Source: Ectobacillus antri
GTDB taxonomy: Bacteria > Bacillota > Bacilli > Bacillales > Bacillaceae_G
Length of the DNA: 64,000 nt
Direction: 5' to 3'
NCBI RefSeq assembly: GCF_003852715.1
Contig: NZ_RIAV01000015.1
Span: 1 to 64,000, forward strand
Shown: one piece after another, positions 10,984-19,749 of the stretch
Layout: each line of letters starts with the position of its first letter
Position numbering within the stretch: the stretch's first letter is position 1
The notes under the pieces: generated by a model
What the model saw: the letters and a program-made list of their open reading frames with translations, nothing else
Told to the model about the DNA's origin: nothing
Database searches by the model: none
Made by a program: the position numbers and the translations under genes

Positions 10984-12564
10984 TTATAATAGTTCATATC
11001 CAGGCAACGTTAAAAATTCTACAAAGTTATCATCCTGTACCAAAGCTGTGAACAACCGAGATGCTTGTTGCAGTTTATCGGATGCATACGCACCTTCTCT
11101 CTCAATTTTCTCTACTTCTTCCTCCTGATATTGTGCAACTAGCTCAAATGTAATATCTGTGCCATCTTCAAATTGTCCTTTTGAATGACGTACCCATTGC
11201 CACACCTGTGCACGAGAAATCTCGGCTGTTGCTGCATCCTCCATCAAATTATGGATAGGTGCCGCGCCTCTGCCACTCAGCCATGATGCAATATATTGAA
11301 TGCCGACATTAATATTCGTCCGCAGTCCTTGTTCCGTAATAGTACCAGTTGGTACTCGCAGTAACTCTTCCTCCGTTACATGTACATCTTCTCGTTTTCT
11401 ATCAATCTGATTAGCAGTTGGCATAATCCTGTCAAATACCTCCAATGCCACAGGTACAAGACCCGGATGCGCTACCCAAGTGCCATCGTGACCGTTGTTT
11501 GCTTCTCGCTCTTTGTCAACCCGTACCTTTTGGAAAGCTTCTTCATTCGCTTGCGGATCGTTCTTAATAGGAATTTGTGCCGCCATACCGCCGATTGCCG
11601 GGGCATTGCGACGATGACATGTTTGAATGACACGTAGACAATACGCCTCCATAAACGGTGCAGTCATCGTTACCTGCGCTCGGTCAGGCAGTAGAAATGT
11701 TTCATGCTTCGCAAATGTTTTTAAATAGCTAAAGATATAATCCCAGCGTCCACAATTGAGCCCCGCTGAATGCTCGCGTAGCTCATATAAAATTTCATCC
11801 ATTTCAAATGCGGCATGAATGGTTTCAAGTAGGACCGTGGCTTTAATAGAACCTTTAGATACACCAATGTATTCCTGCGCATAGACGAACACGTCATTCC
11901 AAAGACGTGCTTCTAGGTAACTTTGCAGCTTCGGCAAGTAAAAATAAGGTCCACTTCCGCTTGCCAAAAGTGTTTTGGCGTTATGAAAGAAAAATAAACC
12001 GAAGTCAAACAAACTGCCGGATATTTCTTCACCTTCAATCAACACATGCTTTTCGTTTAAATGCCATCCGCGTGGTCTCACTAAAAGAACCGCTGTCTTT
12101 TCATTCAACTTGTACTCTTTGCCATTTGAACCGACAAATGAAATGGTACGATTGACTGCATCACGTAAATTTACTTGTCCGTCCAGATTGTTTTCCCACA
12201 TCGGTGCATTGGCATCTTCAAAGTCGGCCATAAACAGACGAGCGCCAGAATTCAATGCATTAATAACCATCTTTCTGTCTACAGGTCCTGTTATTTCCAC
12301 ACGACGATCTTGCAAATCCGCAGGAAGAGGTGCAATCGTCCAATCGCTATTTCTAATATGGGCTGTTTCCGGTAAGAACGTTGGAAACACACCTCGGTCA
12401 ATTGCTTCCTGCTTTTCCTTGCGCCTTTGAAGTAGCTCTTTTCGCCGCTCATTAAAGTTTTCATGAAGAGCCTTCAAAAATTTAAGCGCTTCTGGTGTCA
12501 AAATATCAGAATACCCAAGTGATAGTCGCCCTGTGATAGACACTCCCGATGTTTGTGTCGTCAT
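10984..12564 (-). CDS. aceB: Malate synthase A
   Basis: Condenses glyoxylate and acetyl-CoA to malate, completing the glyoxylate shunt. The 526-residue length fits malate synthase A. Motifs seen include [18 protein letters not shown] with [11 protein letters not shown], the family signature block around [15 protein letters not shown], and QIPIKNDP. The ATG at 12564 is preceded by AAAGGGGA. The open frame continues upstream for 69 codons, but that part has no ribosome site, is low-complexity and would run into the terminator and CcpA site, so I excluded it. It is the first gene of an aceB-aceA operon. Confidence 0.97.
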   Translation of the reverse strand: MTTQTSGVSITGRLSLGYSDILTPEALKFLKALHENFNERRKELLQRRKEKQEAIDRGVFPTFLPETAHIRNSDWTIAPLPADLQDRRVEITGPVDRKMVINALNSGARLFMADFEDANAPMWENNLDGQVNLRDAVNRTISFVGSNGKEYKLNEKTAVLLVRPRGWHLNEKHVLIEGEEISGSLFDFGLFFFHNAKTLLASGSGPYFYLPKLQSYLEARLWNDVFVYAQEYIGVSKGSIKATVLLETIHAAFEMDEILYELREHSAGLNCGRWDYIFSYLKTFAKHETFLLPDRAQVTMTAPFMEAYCLRVIQTCHRRNAPAIGGMAAQIPIKNDPQANEEAFQKVRVDKEREANNGHDGTWVAHPGLVPVALEVFDRIMPTANQIDRKREDVHVTEEELLRVPTGTITEQGLRTNINVGIQYIASWLSGRGAAPIHNLMEDAATAEISRAQVWQWVRHSKGQFEDGTDITFELVAQYQEEEVEKIEREGAYASDKLQQASRLFTALVQDDNFVEFLTLPGYELL

Positions 12565-12610
12565 CTCTATTCCCCTTTCTGTTTTATAACAGTTTTCATT
12601 TCTAATACAT

Positions 12611-12705
12611 ATTATATAACAAACTTTCTGAAAAGGAAGATATTTTTGAATTTTTTCAGTGAAAGTACAGAAAAAGCTATCAAAATTTAATGAAAGCGTT
12701 TTCTT
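12611..12705 (-). promoter_or_regulatory. CcpA (cre) site and -10 region of aceBA
   Basis: ATGAAAGCGTTTTCTT at 12690-12705 fits the consensus WTGAAARCGYTTTCWN at every position. A TATAAT hexamer on the minus strand lies at 12611-12616, 47 bases before the aceB start. The cre lies upstream of that -10. The match is seen directly; carbon catabolite control of the shunt is the inference. Confidence 0.85.
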
Positions 12706-12725
12706 TAATAAGTTCTGTATTATTA

Positions 12726-12757
12726 CAAAAAAAGACGACCCTATAGGCTCGTCGTCT
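12726..12757 (-). terminator. Intrinsic terminator of the M48 protease gene
   Basis: Stem AGACGAC / GTCGTCT, followed on the minus strand by seven T. It separates the protease gene from the aceB promoter region. Confidence 0.85.
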
Positions 12758-12799
12758 AGAAACTCCCTCAAACTGTCACTAACAACTTATGTTAGTATG

Positions 12800-14053
12800 T
12801 TATTTCTTCTCATACTGCTCTAAATATTGAATGCGTTCTAAAATAGTCGGATGTGTATACAAGAAAAATTTCACAAGTCCTGGTGGATTGACTTGACTTA
12901 AACTTGTTTTAGACAAGTTTTGAAACGTCATGACCGCTGCTTTATTGTCGTTCGTTAGCTCCATCGCATATGTATCCGATGCGCGTTCCTCTGCACGCGA
13001 TACATAATTCATTGCTGGGCTTGCAGCGAACGATAGTACAGATGAAAAAAGAAAAAACAGCGGCAGTACGGAAAAACTGGTGATAGATGAGATATGGAAG
13101 ATATGACCAAATTTTCGAATCGTACGATTGATTAAGCGACTAATCAGATACAGACCGACAAATGATAAGGCAATTGAACCTGCAAGCGCCCAATAAATAT
13201 GCTTTTTTACGTAGTGCGCCATTTCATGTGCCATAATAAACAAAATCTCATTCTCGCTCAACTGTTTAAGTGTTGTATCCCATAAAACAATTCTTGAATT
13301 AGATCCAATTCCTGTTACATATGCATTTAACGCATTCGTCTTCTCTGACATATTCACTTCATATACATGACTCGCTGGGATATCTGCTTGTTGTGCTAAT
13401 TTCAAAATTTTAGTTTCTAACTGTTTATTCTGCAGTGGCTGAAAATCATTGTACAGTGGATCTATAAAAACCGGCTGAATAAACGTCATGAAAATTGTGA
13501 ATGGCACTGATAAGCACCATGCGTACAACCACCAACGCTCACTTCTTTTCATCAACCAAAGCAACACTGCCACAATAACAAACATAAAAACAAAATTGAC
13601 CCAGAAGTCAATAATATGATCCTTCACCCAACTTGCAGTTGTTTGCGTTGATATGTGGTAAAACTTTGATACTTGATAGCTAATCCATTGGAATGGAAGT
13701 GCCAGTGCTGTTGTTAGCAGCGATAAGTAAAATAAATAGACACCAATTTGCAGGATCTTAGGCTTAGCGCTTTGCTTTGCCCATTTTTCAAAGTTACGAG
13801 ATATACCAAGAACTAAGATTAACAGCAGGACTAGCCACTCAAATGGCGTAGCAAGAAAGTATAGCAAATATTTAATACGAGAAAAATCCTGACTTAAAAC
13901 TAGCTCGCGCTGACTCATGAATGTTGCTGGGTCCGCACTAGATCCTTTATACATCTCAGGAATTGCTGTGCTCGTTCCATAAAATAAATACCAATATATG
14001 AACAAACCAAAACCAACATACAGAAACAGCGACCAACCAATAACTTTTTTCAT
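12800..14053 (-). CDS. yhfN: M48 family membrane metalloprotease (YhfN/CAAX protease-like)
   Basis: A 417-residue zinc endopeptidase of the Ste24/M48 family, embedded in the cytoplasmic membrane. The N-terminal half has about five hydrophobic segments (roughly residues 7-27, 62-83, 103-122, 150-168 and 175-195). The catalytic helix HEMAH is at 276-280 and the third zinc ligand is in SRAEERASDTYAME near residue 355. Two more membrane segments lie between them. The ATG follows AAGGAGGGG. The frame and length match YhfN of B. subtilis, which lies in the same neighbourhood. The substrate is unknown; membrane protein quality control or peptide processing is a guess. It is divergent from the SCO gene. 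Confidence 0.85.
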   Translation of the reverse strand: MKKVIGWSLFLYVGFGLFIYWYLFYGTSTAIPEMYKGSSADPATFMSQRELVLSQDFSRIKYLLYFLATPFEWLVLLLILVLGISRNFEKWAKQSAKPKILQIGVYLFYLSLLTTALALPFQWISYQVSKFYHISTQTTASWVKDHIIDFWVNFVFMFVIVAVLLWLMKRSERWWLYAWCLSVPFTIFMTFIQPVFIDPLYNDFQPLQNKQLETKILKLAQQADIPASHVYEVNMSEKTNALNAYVTGIGSNSRIVLWDTTLKQLSENEILFIMAHEMAHYVKKHIYWALAGSIALSFVGLYLISRLINRTIRKFGHIFHISSITSFSVLPLFFLFSSVLSFAASPAMNYVSRAEERASDTYAMELTNDNKAAVMTFQNLSKTSLSQVNPPGLVKFFLYTHPTILERIQYLEQYEKK

Positions 14054-14207
14054 TCTTCCCCTCCTTGATGTCCAAACTCTCTCTATTACTATTGTAGTTG
14101 TTGTCCACTAAATTAGAACAAGCTGCGGAAAGTTCACGCAATATTCACTCTCCACATAATTACCATCGTGCATCATCCTGTATGATGAAAATAAGGGGGG
14201 ATTTAGG

Positions 14208-14786
14208 ATGAAAAAGCTGTACATAACATTTGTGTTAATGCTAATCATCGCAGTAGGATGTGGTATTTTTTATTTCAGCGCATACCGCAAGCTGACAATG
14301 GAGCTTCCAAAAGGAATTGTTATGGAGAACATAACCGGAGAAAACATTTCCTTTGATGCATTGCCGAAAAAGCTGAAACTTGTGGAATTTATATATACAA
14401 ACTGTCCTGATATTTGTCCAGTTACAACTTATAAAATGAAATACCTACGTAATCAGCTCGTAAAAGACGGTTCATTTGGAAAAAATATTGAATTCATAAC
14501 AATCACGATAGATCCAGCTCGTGATACAAAGGAAAGGTTATATGAATATGCTGAAACGTTTGATATAAAAGAAGGCTGGCATGTGCTACGTGGTGATGAG
14601 GACCAAACAAAGATGCTGGCAAAATCTTTTAATTTTCTATATCGAGATCCAGGCGGCGGCATGTACATCCATACTTCCAATACATATCTTCTCGATGAGA
14701 ACAATCGTTTAATCGAAGTATTCGGAATGGGAGAGAAGGGATTTAATCAAGACAAAGTGTTAAAAGCTATTCAAGAGGCACTATAA
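14208..14786 (+). CDS. SCO1/SenC-type copper chaperone
   Basis: A 192-residue thioredoxin-fold protein of the SCO family, which delivers copper to the CuA centre of cytochrome c oxidase on the outer face of the membrane. It shows an N-terminal membrane anchor (residues 4-24), the copper-binding TNCPDICP motif with Cys66 and Cys70, and the distal histidine His155 in YIHTS. The DPARDT block is also typical. Cys18 at the end of the hydrophobic segment (IAVGC) is a weak lipobox, so the protein may be a lipoprotein. The ATG follows a GGGGGG-rich site. No oxidase gene is adjacent. It might instead have a thiol-redox role. A hairpin terminator follows at once. Confidence 0.88.
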   Translation: MKKLYITFVLMLIIAVGCGIFYFSAYRKLTMELPKGIVMENITGENISFDALPKKLKLVEFIYTNCPDICPVTTYKMKYLRNQLVKDGSFGKNIEFITITIDPARDTKERLYEYAETFDIKEGWHVLRGDEDQTKMLAKSFNFLYRDPGGGMYIHTSNTYLLDENNRLIEVFGMGEKGFNQDKVLKAIQEAL

Positions 14787-14812
14787 AGGCGACTGAAATA
14801 ATCAGCCGCCTT
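14786..14812. terminator. Bidirectional terminator between SCO gene and lcfB
   Basis: Arms AAGGCGACTGA and TCAGCCGCCTT (one mismatch) around a five-base loop, T-rich on the plus side. It serves two convergent genes. Confidence 0.75.
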
Positions 14813-14815
14813 TTC

Positions 14816-16342
14816 TTATACTCCAACTTCTTTTTTTAATGCACGGCGCAAAATTTTGCCCGTTGTATTCTTTGGAAGTTCTTGTAAAAATTCGATAGAA
14901 GAAGGAACCTTATACTTGGCAAGATGCTGTGCGCAATATGTAAGTAATTCGGTCTCACTGACTGAAGCATCATTCATTACTGCATATGCTTTTACAGCTT
15001 CTCCTAGATTATAATCAGGAATGCCAAGAACGACGGCTTCCATAACTGCCGGGTGCTTATAAAGAACCTCCTCCACCTCCCGTGGATAGACGTTATAGCC
15101 ACCAACGATAATTAAATCCTTTTTGCGATCTACAATGTAAAAGTAACCTTCTTCATCCATGCGAGCCAAATCCCCTGTATAGAGCCACCCGTCACGAATT
15201 GTTGCAGCTGTATCTTCAGGCATTTTGTAATATCCCTTCATCACATTTGGACCACAGACAATTAATTCGCCAATCTCCCCCGGCTTTACTTCATCACCCA
15301 GTTCATTGACAATTTTATTTTCGACATTTATGATGTTTGTCCCTATTGAACCAGCCTTGCGCGGGCGGTCCAACGGATTAAAACATGTAACTGGAGATGC
15401 CTCGGACAAGCCGTAACCTTCGGAAATCATCACATTAAATTTCTTCTCAAAGTTTTCAAGCAACGCGACTGGTAACGAAGCTCCTCCAGAAATACAAAGA
15501 CGCAACGTTTTCCAATCATCAGGATTTCCTTCTGGATACTGAAATAAGAAGTTGTACATGGTAGGTACTCCGGCGAATACAGTTGCCTCATGGCTGCTGA
15601 CAACGCGAAATACTTCTTTTGGGCTAAATTTTGGTACGATTAAGACCGTGGCACCATTTACAATTGACGCATTTAAAGCAACAGTTAAACAGAATACATG
15701 GAACATAGGCAGTGCTGCTACGACTTTATCGTGCTCCGTATACTGTAAATAAGAAGCCACATCACTCGCATTGCTGTACAAATTCTGGTGCGTCAACATA
15801 GCTCCCTTCGGTTTTCCTGTAGTACCAGACGTATACAAAATAATTGCCGTATCATCGTCTTTTAAATCTGGCATTGGAAGTGAAAAATCCCCTGTAGCAA
15901 TCACGCTTGTAAACGATTTCATTTTTTCTGTTTCCACAACTGCCGTTTCAGATGTTGGACATACAATAATATGTTCCATGCCCGGTAACGTCGGTGCAAG
16001 ATGTTGCATTACCGGTAACAATACATCAAGCGCAATAACCGTTTTTACATCGCCATTTTGCAAAATATATTGAATTTCATCTGGTGCGTAAATTGGATTA
16101 ATTGGAATGACTGTTGCACCAATGCGCATCGCTCCGTAAAGACCAATTACAAAATACGGTGAATTTCCAAGCAGCAGCGCCACGTGATCGCCCTGCTTTA
16201 CCCCTAGCTTGGACAAACCGCTTGCAAATTTCGTAACAGCGCCACCTAGCTCTGCATACGATGTGGCTTTATCTTCAAAGATATAAGCCGGCTTTTCTCC
16301 CTTCTCCCTTGCCGTCTCTAACAGTGAGTGAACGAGATTCAC
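14816..16342 (-). CDS. lcfB: Long-chain-fatty-acid--CoA ligase
   Basis: Activates fatty acids to acyl-CoA with ATP through an acyl-adenylate. The 508-residue protein has the AMP-binding P-loop [14 protein letters not shown] near residue 168, the YGLSEASPV block near 310, the hinge and Asp motif [16 protein letters not shown] near 390, and the C-terminal [10 protein letters not shown] lysine segment. It starts with GTG after AAGGGGGC. Synteny with yhfI, lplJ and the SCO/M48 region matches lcfB (yhfL) of B. subtilis. It is transcribed alone and ends at the shared terminator. I saw no convincing FadR operator upstream. Confidence 0.9.
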   Translation of the reverse strand: MNLVHSLLETAREKGEKPAYIFEDKATSYAELGGAVTKFASGLSKLGVKQGDHVALLLGNSPYFVIGLYGAMRIGATVIPINPIYAPDEIQYILQNGDVKTVIALDVLLPVMQHLAPTLPGMEHIIVCPTSETAVVETEKMKSFTSVIATGDFSLPMPDLKDDDTAIILYTSGTTGKPKGAMLTHQNLYSNASDVASYLQYTEHDKVVAALPMFHVFCLTVALNASIVNGATVLIVPKFSPKEVFRVVSSHEATVFAGVPTMYNFLFQYPEGNPDDWKTLRLCISGGASLPVALLENFEKKFNVMISEGYGLSEASPVTCFNPLDRPRKAGSIGTNIINVENKIVNELGDEVKPGEIGELIVCGPNVMKGYYKMPEDTAATIRDGWLYTGDLARMDEEGYFYIVDRKKDLIIVGGYNVYPREVEEVLYKHPAVMEAVVLGIPDYNLGEAVKAYAVMNDASVSETELLTYCAQHLAKYKVPSSIEFLQELPKNTTGKILRRALKKEVGV

Positions 16343-16507
16343 AGAGAAGCCCCCTTTTTATAAAAATTATAAAAATTCAAATATATTATAATTGATTGAA
16401 AATTAATTAAGCAAGGGAAATTTGTTTTTCAGGAAAATAAAAACAATAAAATGTAAGCTTTTTAATACCATTAAGTGGTATGACCATTTTTTTGTAACTC
16501 CAATAAA

Positions 16508-16540
16508 AAGCAAACCGGTCATTTCAAATGACCGGTTTAC
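16508..16540 (-). terminator. Intrinsic terminator of lplJ
   Basis: Perfect stem AAACCGGTCATTT / AAATGACCGGTTT, followed on the minus strand by GCTTTTTATT. It is placed a few bases past the lplJ stop. Confidence 0.9.
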
Positions 16541-16545
16541 TTAGT

Positions 16546-17532
16546 TTAAAAGAATAATGAAATAAACTCTTCTTTTTTTATATTACCAAAATAACGCTGT
16601 ATATCTATGTTTGCTAAAGCTGCTTCAAAATCTTGTTTAACAAACTTTCGTCCCTGTAAGATTTGCTCCAAGTCCTGTACATCCTCAACTCCAAAGAAGT
16701 CACCATAAATTTTACATGTTTTGACGACCCCTTTTTCTACTTCCAAGCGAACATCAAGCTGTCCAACTGGAAAGCGATGTGAATGCTGTACATTACATTT
16801 TGGAGACTTACCGTAATTCCAATCCCAGTTTCTATAGCGCTCCTCAGCTAGTTTATAAATCTCTTTCCAATCCGTATCCGTAAGCTCATAAGATGGAATA
16901 TTTTTCGTTTGAAAAATCGTCTCAAGTAATAACTGCCTGAATTGTTCTATTGTCATCTGTTCTTCTAAAAACTCGCTAATATTTGCAACACGACTGCGAA
17001 TGGATTTAATCCCTTTTGATTGAATTTTATCCATTTTTACGTTTAATGCGCCTACAACATCTTCAATGTGAGAATCAAACAGTAAAGTGCCGTGACTGAA
17101 CATTCTTCCTTTGGTGGAGAATTGTGCATTACCGGAAATTTTTCTGCCCCCCGCTAAAATATCGTTACGCCCGCTCAGTTCGGCATGTACACCAAGTTTT
17201 TGCAACGCTTCAATTACAGGCTCGGTGAACTTTCTAAAGTTATGAAAACTTTCTCCATCATCTTTCGTAATAAAGCTGAAATTAAGGTTACCTAAATCAT
17301 GATACACTGCGCCTCCCCCAGATAGTCTGCGCACAACGTGAATACCTTTTTCTCTTACATAGTCCGCATTAATTTCTTCCGCCGTATTTTGGTTTTTCCC
17401 GATAATAATAGACGATTCGTTAATATAGAAAAGTAAGTAAGTTTCATTAATATCTAAGTTCTTTAGACAATACTCTTCAATTGCCAAGTTAATTGTTGGG
17501 TCTGTAATCCCTTTATTATCAATAAATAACAT
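16546..17532 (-). CDS. lplJ: Lipoate--protein ligase LplJ
   Basis: Attaches free lipoate to the lipoyl domains of 2-oxoacid dehydrogenases and related proteins. The 328-residue protein has the catalytic-fold signatures RRLSGGGAVYHDLGNLNF near residues 69-86, SGRNDILAGGRKISGNAQF near 125 with the lysine that contacts the lipoyl-AMP, and a C-terminal accessory domain starting near residue 240. The ATG follows GAGGTGGGAG. It lies nine bases after yhfI in the same direction, so the two form an operon, in the order seen in B. subtilis (yhfI, yhfJ/lplJ). Confidence 0.92.
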   Translation of the reverse strand: MLFIDNKGITDPTINLAIEEYCLKNLDINETYLLFYINESSIIIGKNQNTAEEINADYVREKGIHVVRRLSGGGAVYHDLGNLNFSFITKDDGESFHNFRKFTEPVIEALQKLGVHAELSGRNDILAGGRKISGNAQFSTKGRMFSHGTLLFDSHIEDVVGALNVKMDKIQSKGIKSIRSRVANISEFLEEQMTIEQFRQLLLETIFQTKNIPSYELTDTDWKEIYKLAEERYRNWDWNYGKSPKCNVQHSHRFPVGQLDVRLEVEKGVVKTCKIYGDFFGVEDVQDLEQILQGRKFVKQDFEAALANIDIQRYFGNIKKEEFISLFF

Positions 17533-17541
17533 ACTCCCACC

Positions 17542-18276
17542 TCATGCATTCCAAATATAACCGCTTCGTGCCAGTTCAATAGGTCCATCATACACAATAC
17601 GCGCTTCCTTTACCAAATCAGCTATATTGCCCGCATGCGGCAAATGCGTCAGTAACAACTGCCCTACTTTTGCCTCCTGTGCAATCTGACCAGCTTCTGT
17701 ACTATTCAAATGTCCTGCATTTGTCCCATTCTGATGTGCATACATATTGCACTCGCAAATAAATAAGTCTGCTCCTTTTGTGAACGGCACCAACTCAGGT
17801 AAGTAGCTTGTATCAGCTGTATATACAATTGTGCTTGTTCCTGCTGTAATTCTCATCGCAAAGCATGGTACAGGATGCTTAGTCGGCAAAAATGTAATCG
17901 TAAATGGACCAATTTGTAACTCTTCTTTCGGATTGTACGCCATACCTGCTGTATAAGGAGCATGCGTTAAAGACGCAAAACCTTGTTGATCCAATTCATG
18001 CCCGTAAATCGGTAAGGTAGGAAGCTTTTCCCCATTAAAAAATTGAATGAGGCGCGCATATTGTAAAACACCGATATCTGCAATATGATCGTGATGATAA
18101 TGAGATACTAACACTGCATCTAACTCGTCTATCCCTATATATGTTTGCAATTGTGACAGTACACCACTGCCGCAATCAATAAGCAATTTAAACCCCTCAT
18201 ACTCCAACAAATAACCTGATGTCGCTTCTCCAGCTTCTGGATAACCACCCCAAAAGCCTACAACTGTAAGTTTCAT
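17542..18276 (-). CDS. yhfI: Metallo-beta-lactamase-fold hydrolase YhfI
   Basis: A 244-residue protein of the RNase Z-like branch of the metallo-beta-lactamase fold. The metal-binding motif is HYHHDH at residues 59-64, followed by further ligands in THAPY, TKHPVPCFAMRI (His near 115) and YTADTSY (Asp near 152), with a terminal LLTHLPH. All usual metal ligands appear present, so it is probably active, but the substrate is unknown (phosphodiester or cyclic nucleotide substrates occur in relatives). It is the first gene of the yhfI-lplJ unit and divergent from yhfH. Confidence 0.82.
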   Translation of the reverse strand: MKLTVVGFWGGYPEAGEATSGYLLEYEGFKLLIDCGSGVLSQLQTYIGIDELDAVLVSHYHHDHIADIGVLQYARLIQFFNGEKLPTLPIYGHELDQQGFASLTHAPYTAGMAYNPKEELQIGPFTITFLPTKHPVPCFAMRITAGTSTIVYTADTSYLPELVPFTKGADLFICECNMYAHQNGTNAGHLNSTEAGQIAQEAKVGQLLLTHLPHAGNIADLVKEARIVYDGPIELARSGYIWNA

Positions 18277-18374
18277 TTACTCACATCCTCTCCTTTTCAG
18301 TTTTTACAATGCTCTTTAACTATAATCGTTTTGGTGGACATTTTCATCATTTTTAATTTGTTATAAAACAGTTG

Positions 18375-18403
18375 TTGACTAAATATAATTGTATTAATAC
18401 AAT
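18375..18403 (+). promoter_or_regulatory. SigA-type promoter of yhfH
   Basis: TTGACT (18375-18380) and TACAAT (18398-18403) with a 17-base spacer, 31 bases upstream of the yhfH start. This is a near-consensus vegetative promoter. Confidence 0.75.
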
Positions 18404-18434
18404 AGAAATAACAAAACGAATGGGGGAATCGTTC

Positions 18435-18569
18435 ATGTTACAAAATCCAATGGAGTTCTTTAGAAATTTACCACCAAAAAACTGCTGCAAGTGCGGTAAG
18501 GAGATTGATGAGCAACACGAAGCGTACCACAATCAATGCGACGACTGCATTCATACAGGAGAATATTGA
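18435..18569 (+). CDS. yhfH: Small zinc-ribbon-like protein YhfH
   Basis: A 44-residue protein starting MLQNPMEFFRNLPPK, with two cysteine pairs, CCKCG and CDDC, spaced as in a small zinc ribbon. The ATG at 18435 is preceded by GGGGGA. The open frame extends 21 codons further upstream, but that part overlaps the promoter and has no ribosome site. It resembles YhfH of B. subtilis in length, start and place next to yhfI. The function is unknown. Confidence 0.8.
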   Translation: MLQNPMEFFRNLPPKNCCKCGKEIDEQHEAYHNQCDDCIHTGEY

Positions 18570-18588
18570 TTATAGCAAAGCATTGCAT

Positions 18589-18626
18589 AAAAAAGCATCG
18601 CGGTATATATACCGCGATGCTTTTTT
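18589..18626. terminator. Bidirectional terminator between yhfH and the LacI-type gene
   Basis: A perfect, very strong stem AAAAGCATCGCGGTAT / ATACCGCGATGCTTTT. It overlaps the last codon of the minus-strand regulator gene and serves both convergent genes. Confidence 0.9.
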
Positions 18627-19638
18627 ATGCTAACATCATCATATTTTTCACAGTCGATCCTTTTACGACGAGCTCTAAATCAAACTCGTAGATTTCTTTA
18701 TGACGGTATCGTTTTGTGACAATCTTGTCCATCATCACTTCAATTACTTTATAGGCCATTTTATCTACAGGCTGACACACTGTTGTAATAGCTGGTTCGG
18801 TAATCTCTGACAGCAATTGATTATCAAATCCTACAACAGCAAGTTGTTCCGGTACATGCCATAGATTGCGCTTTGCTTCGGATATGATACCTGCTGCCAC
18901 TTCATCACCGCCAGCGAAAATAGCTGTTGGAATTTTGTTCATGTGAGAAATCGTATGGAATACACGGCGTCCATCCTCAATATCGTATGCATTTTCAATA
19001 AATTCCATATACTCTACTTGTAGCTTATGTTCCGCTACCGCTCGTAAAAATCCCATTTTACGATGCTGTACAACCATGCTTTGCTCGCTACCGCTACAGA
19101 ATAACAGGCGGCGATGCCCTTGCTCTAGCAAATGTTTTGTCGCTTCGTAAGCGCCTTCAATTTGATTAAACTTAACCGTCGGTATTTTCGCTTCTTCTGC
19201 GTACTCGTTACAAAGTACGATTGGGCCATGTTCTAGATAGGGTTCGACATGCTCCCATTTATTTTGAAGTGAGCACAAGATGATACCGTCTACTTGTTTC
19301 GTAGCTAATAACTGCAAATACTCCAACTCTTTTTCAGGCAAATAACGCGTTTGACAAATAATTAGTTTATATTTGTATTCCGAAGCCGCCATCTCGAGCG
19401 ACTCTATTAACTTACTAAAAAAGGGATTCGTTACACGGGGCACTAAAACAGCAATTGTTTCTGCCTTTTGCTTGCGTAGCCTCCGCGCAGCAGAATTCGG
19501 CACAAAACCGAGCGTATCCATCGCAACTGCAACCCTTTTCTTTTTATCATCTGACACGTATGGATGATTGTTGATTACGCGTGATACGGTTGTTCGAGAT
19601 AACCCCGCCAGCTTTGCAACGTCCTCAATTGTTGACAC
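18625..19638 (-). CDS. LacI-family transcriptional regulator
   Basis: A 337-residue repressor with an N-terminal helix-turn-helix (IEDVAKLAGLSRTTVSRVIN, residues 3-22), the hinge helix SAARRLRKQKAETIA near 50-64, and a periplasmic-binding-protein-like ligand domain. The start is GTG after GGGGGAA. There is no adjacent sugar operon, so the ligand cannot be guessed. A palindrome 18 bases upstream of the start suggests autoregulation. The hinge keeps an alanine-arginine pattern like CcpA relatives, but the protein is not CcpA: the ligand domain lacks the HPr-contact segments I would expect. It is monocistronic between strong terminators. I recall no counterpart at this place in B. subtilis. Confidence 0.85.
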   Translation of the reverse strand: MSTIEDVAKLAGLSRTTVSRVINNHPYVSDDKKKRVAVAMDTLGFVPNSAARRLRKQKAETIAVLVPRVTNPFFSKLIESLEMAASEYKYKLIICQTRYLPEKELEYLQLLATKQVDGIILCSLQNKWEHVEPYLEHGPIVLCNEYAEEAKIPTVKFNQIEGAYEATKHLLEQGHRRLLFCSGSEQSMVVQHRKMGFLRAVAEHKLQVEYMEFIENAYDIEDGRRVFHTISHMNKIPTAIFAGGDEVAAGIISEAKRNLWHVPEQLAVVGFDNQLLSEITEPAITTVCQPVDKMAYKVIEVMMDKIVTKRYRHKEIYEFDLELVVKGSTVKNMMMLA

Positions 19639-19655
19639 AAAATTTCCCCCTTAAT

Positions 19656-19680
19656 AATGTAAGCGTTTCCGTTTTACATT
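19656..19680. promoter_or_regulatory. Probable autoregulatory LacI-type operator
   Basis: Perfect seven-base arms AATGTAA and TTACATT around GCGTTTCCGTT, with a cre-like core TGTAAGCGTTTCCG. It lies directly upstream of the LacI-family gene. It could be bound by that regulator or by CcpA. Confidence 0.65.
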
Positions 19681-19721
19681 ATATAGGAAGAAAGAAAAAC
19701 TTTCAATGCATAAAACAGAAA

Positions 19722-19746
19722 AACGCCTGCAGAAGCTGCAGGCGTT
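19722..19746 (-). terminator. Intrinsic terminator of yhgE
   Basis: Perfect 11-base stem AACGCCTGCAG / CTGCAGGCGTT with a three-base loop. On the minus strand it is followed by TTTTCTGTTTT. Confidence 0.88.
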
Positions 19747-19749
19747 CAC

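Noticed and set aside
12565-12771. N-terminal extension of aceB by 69 codons
   Set aside because: It would run through the CcpA site and the neighbouring terminator, has no ribosome site, and malate synthases start at the chosen ATG.
18625-19638. Identification of the LacI-family protein as CcpA
   Set aside because: The length and helix-turn-helix fit LacI in general, but the effector domain and position do not match CcpA; left unnamed.
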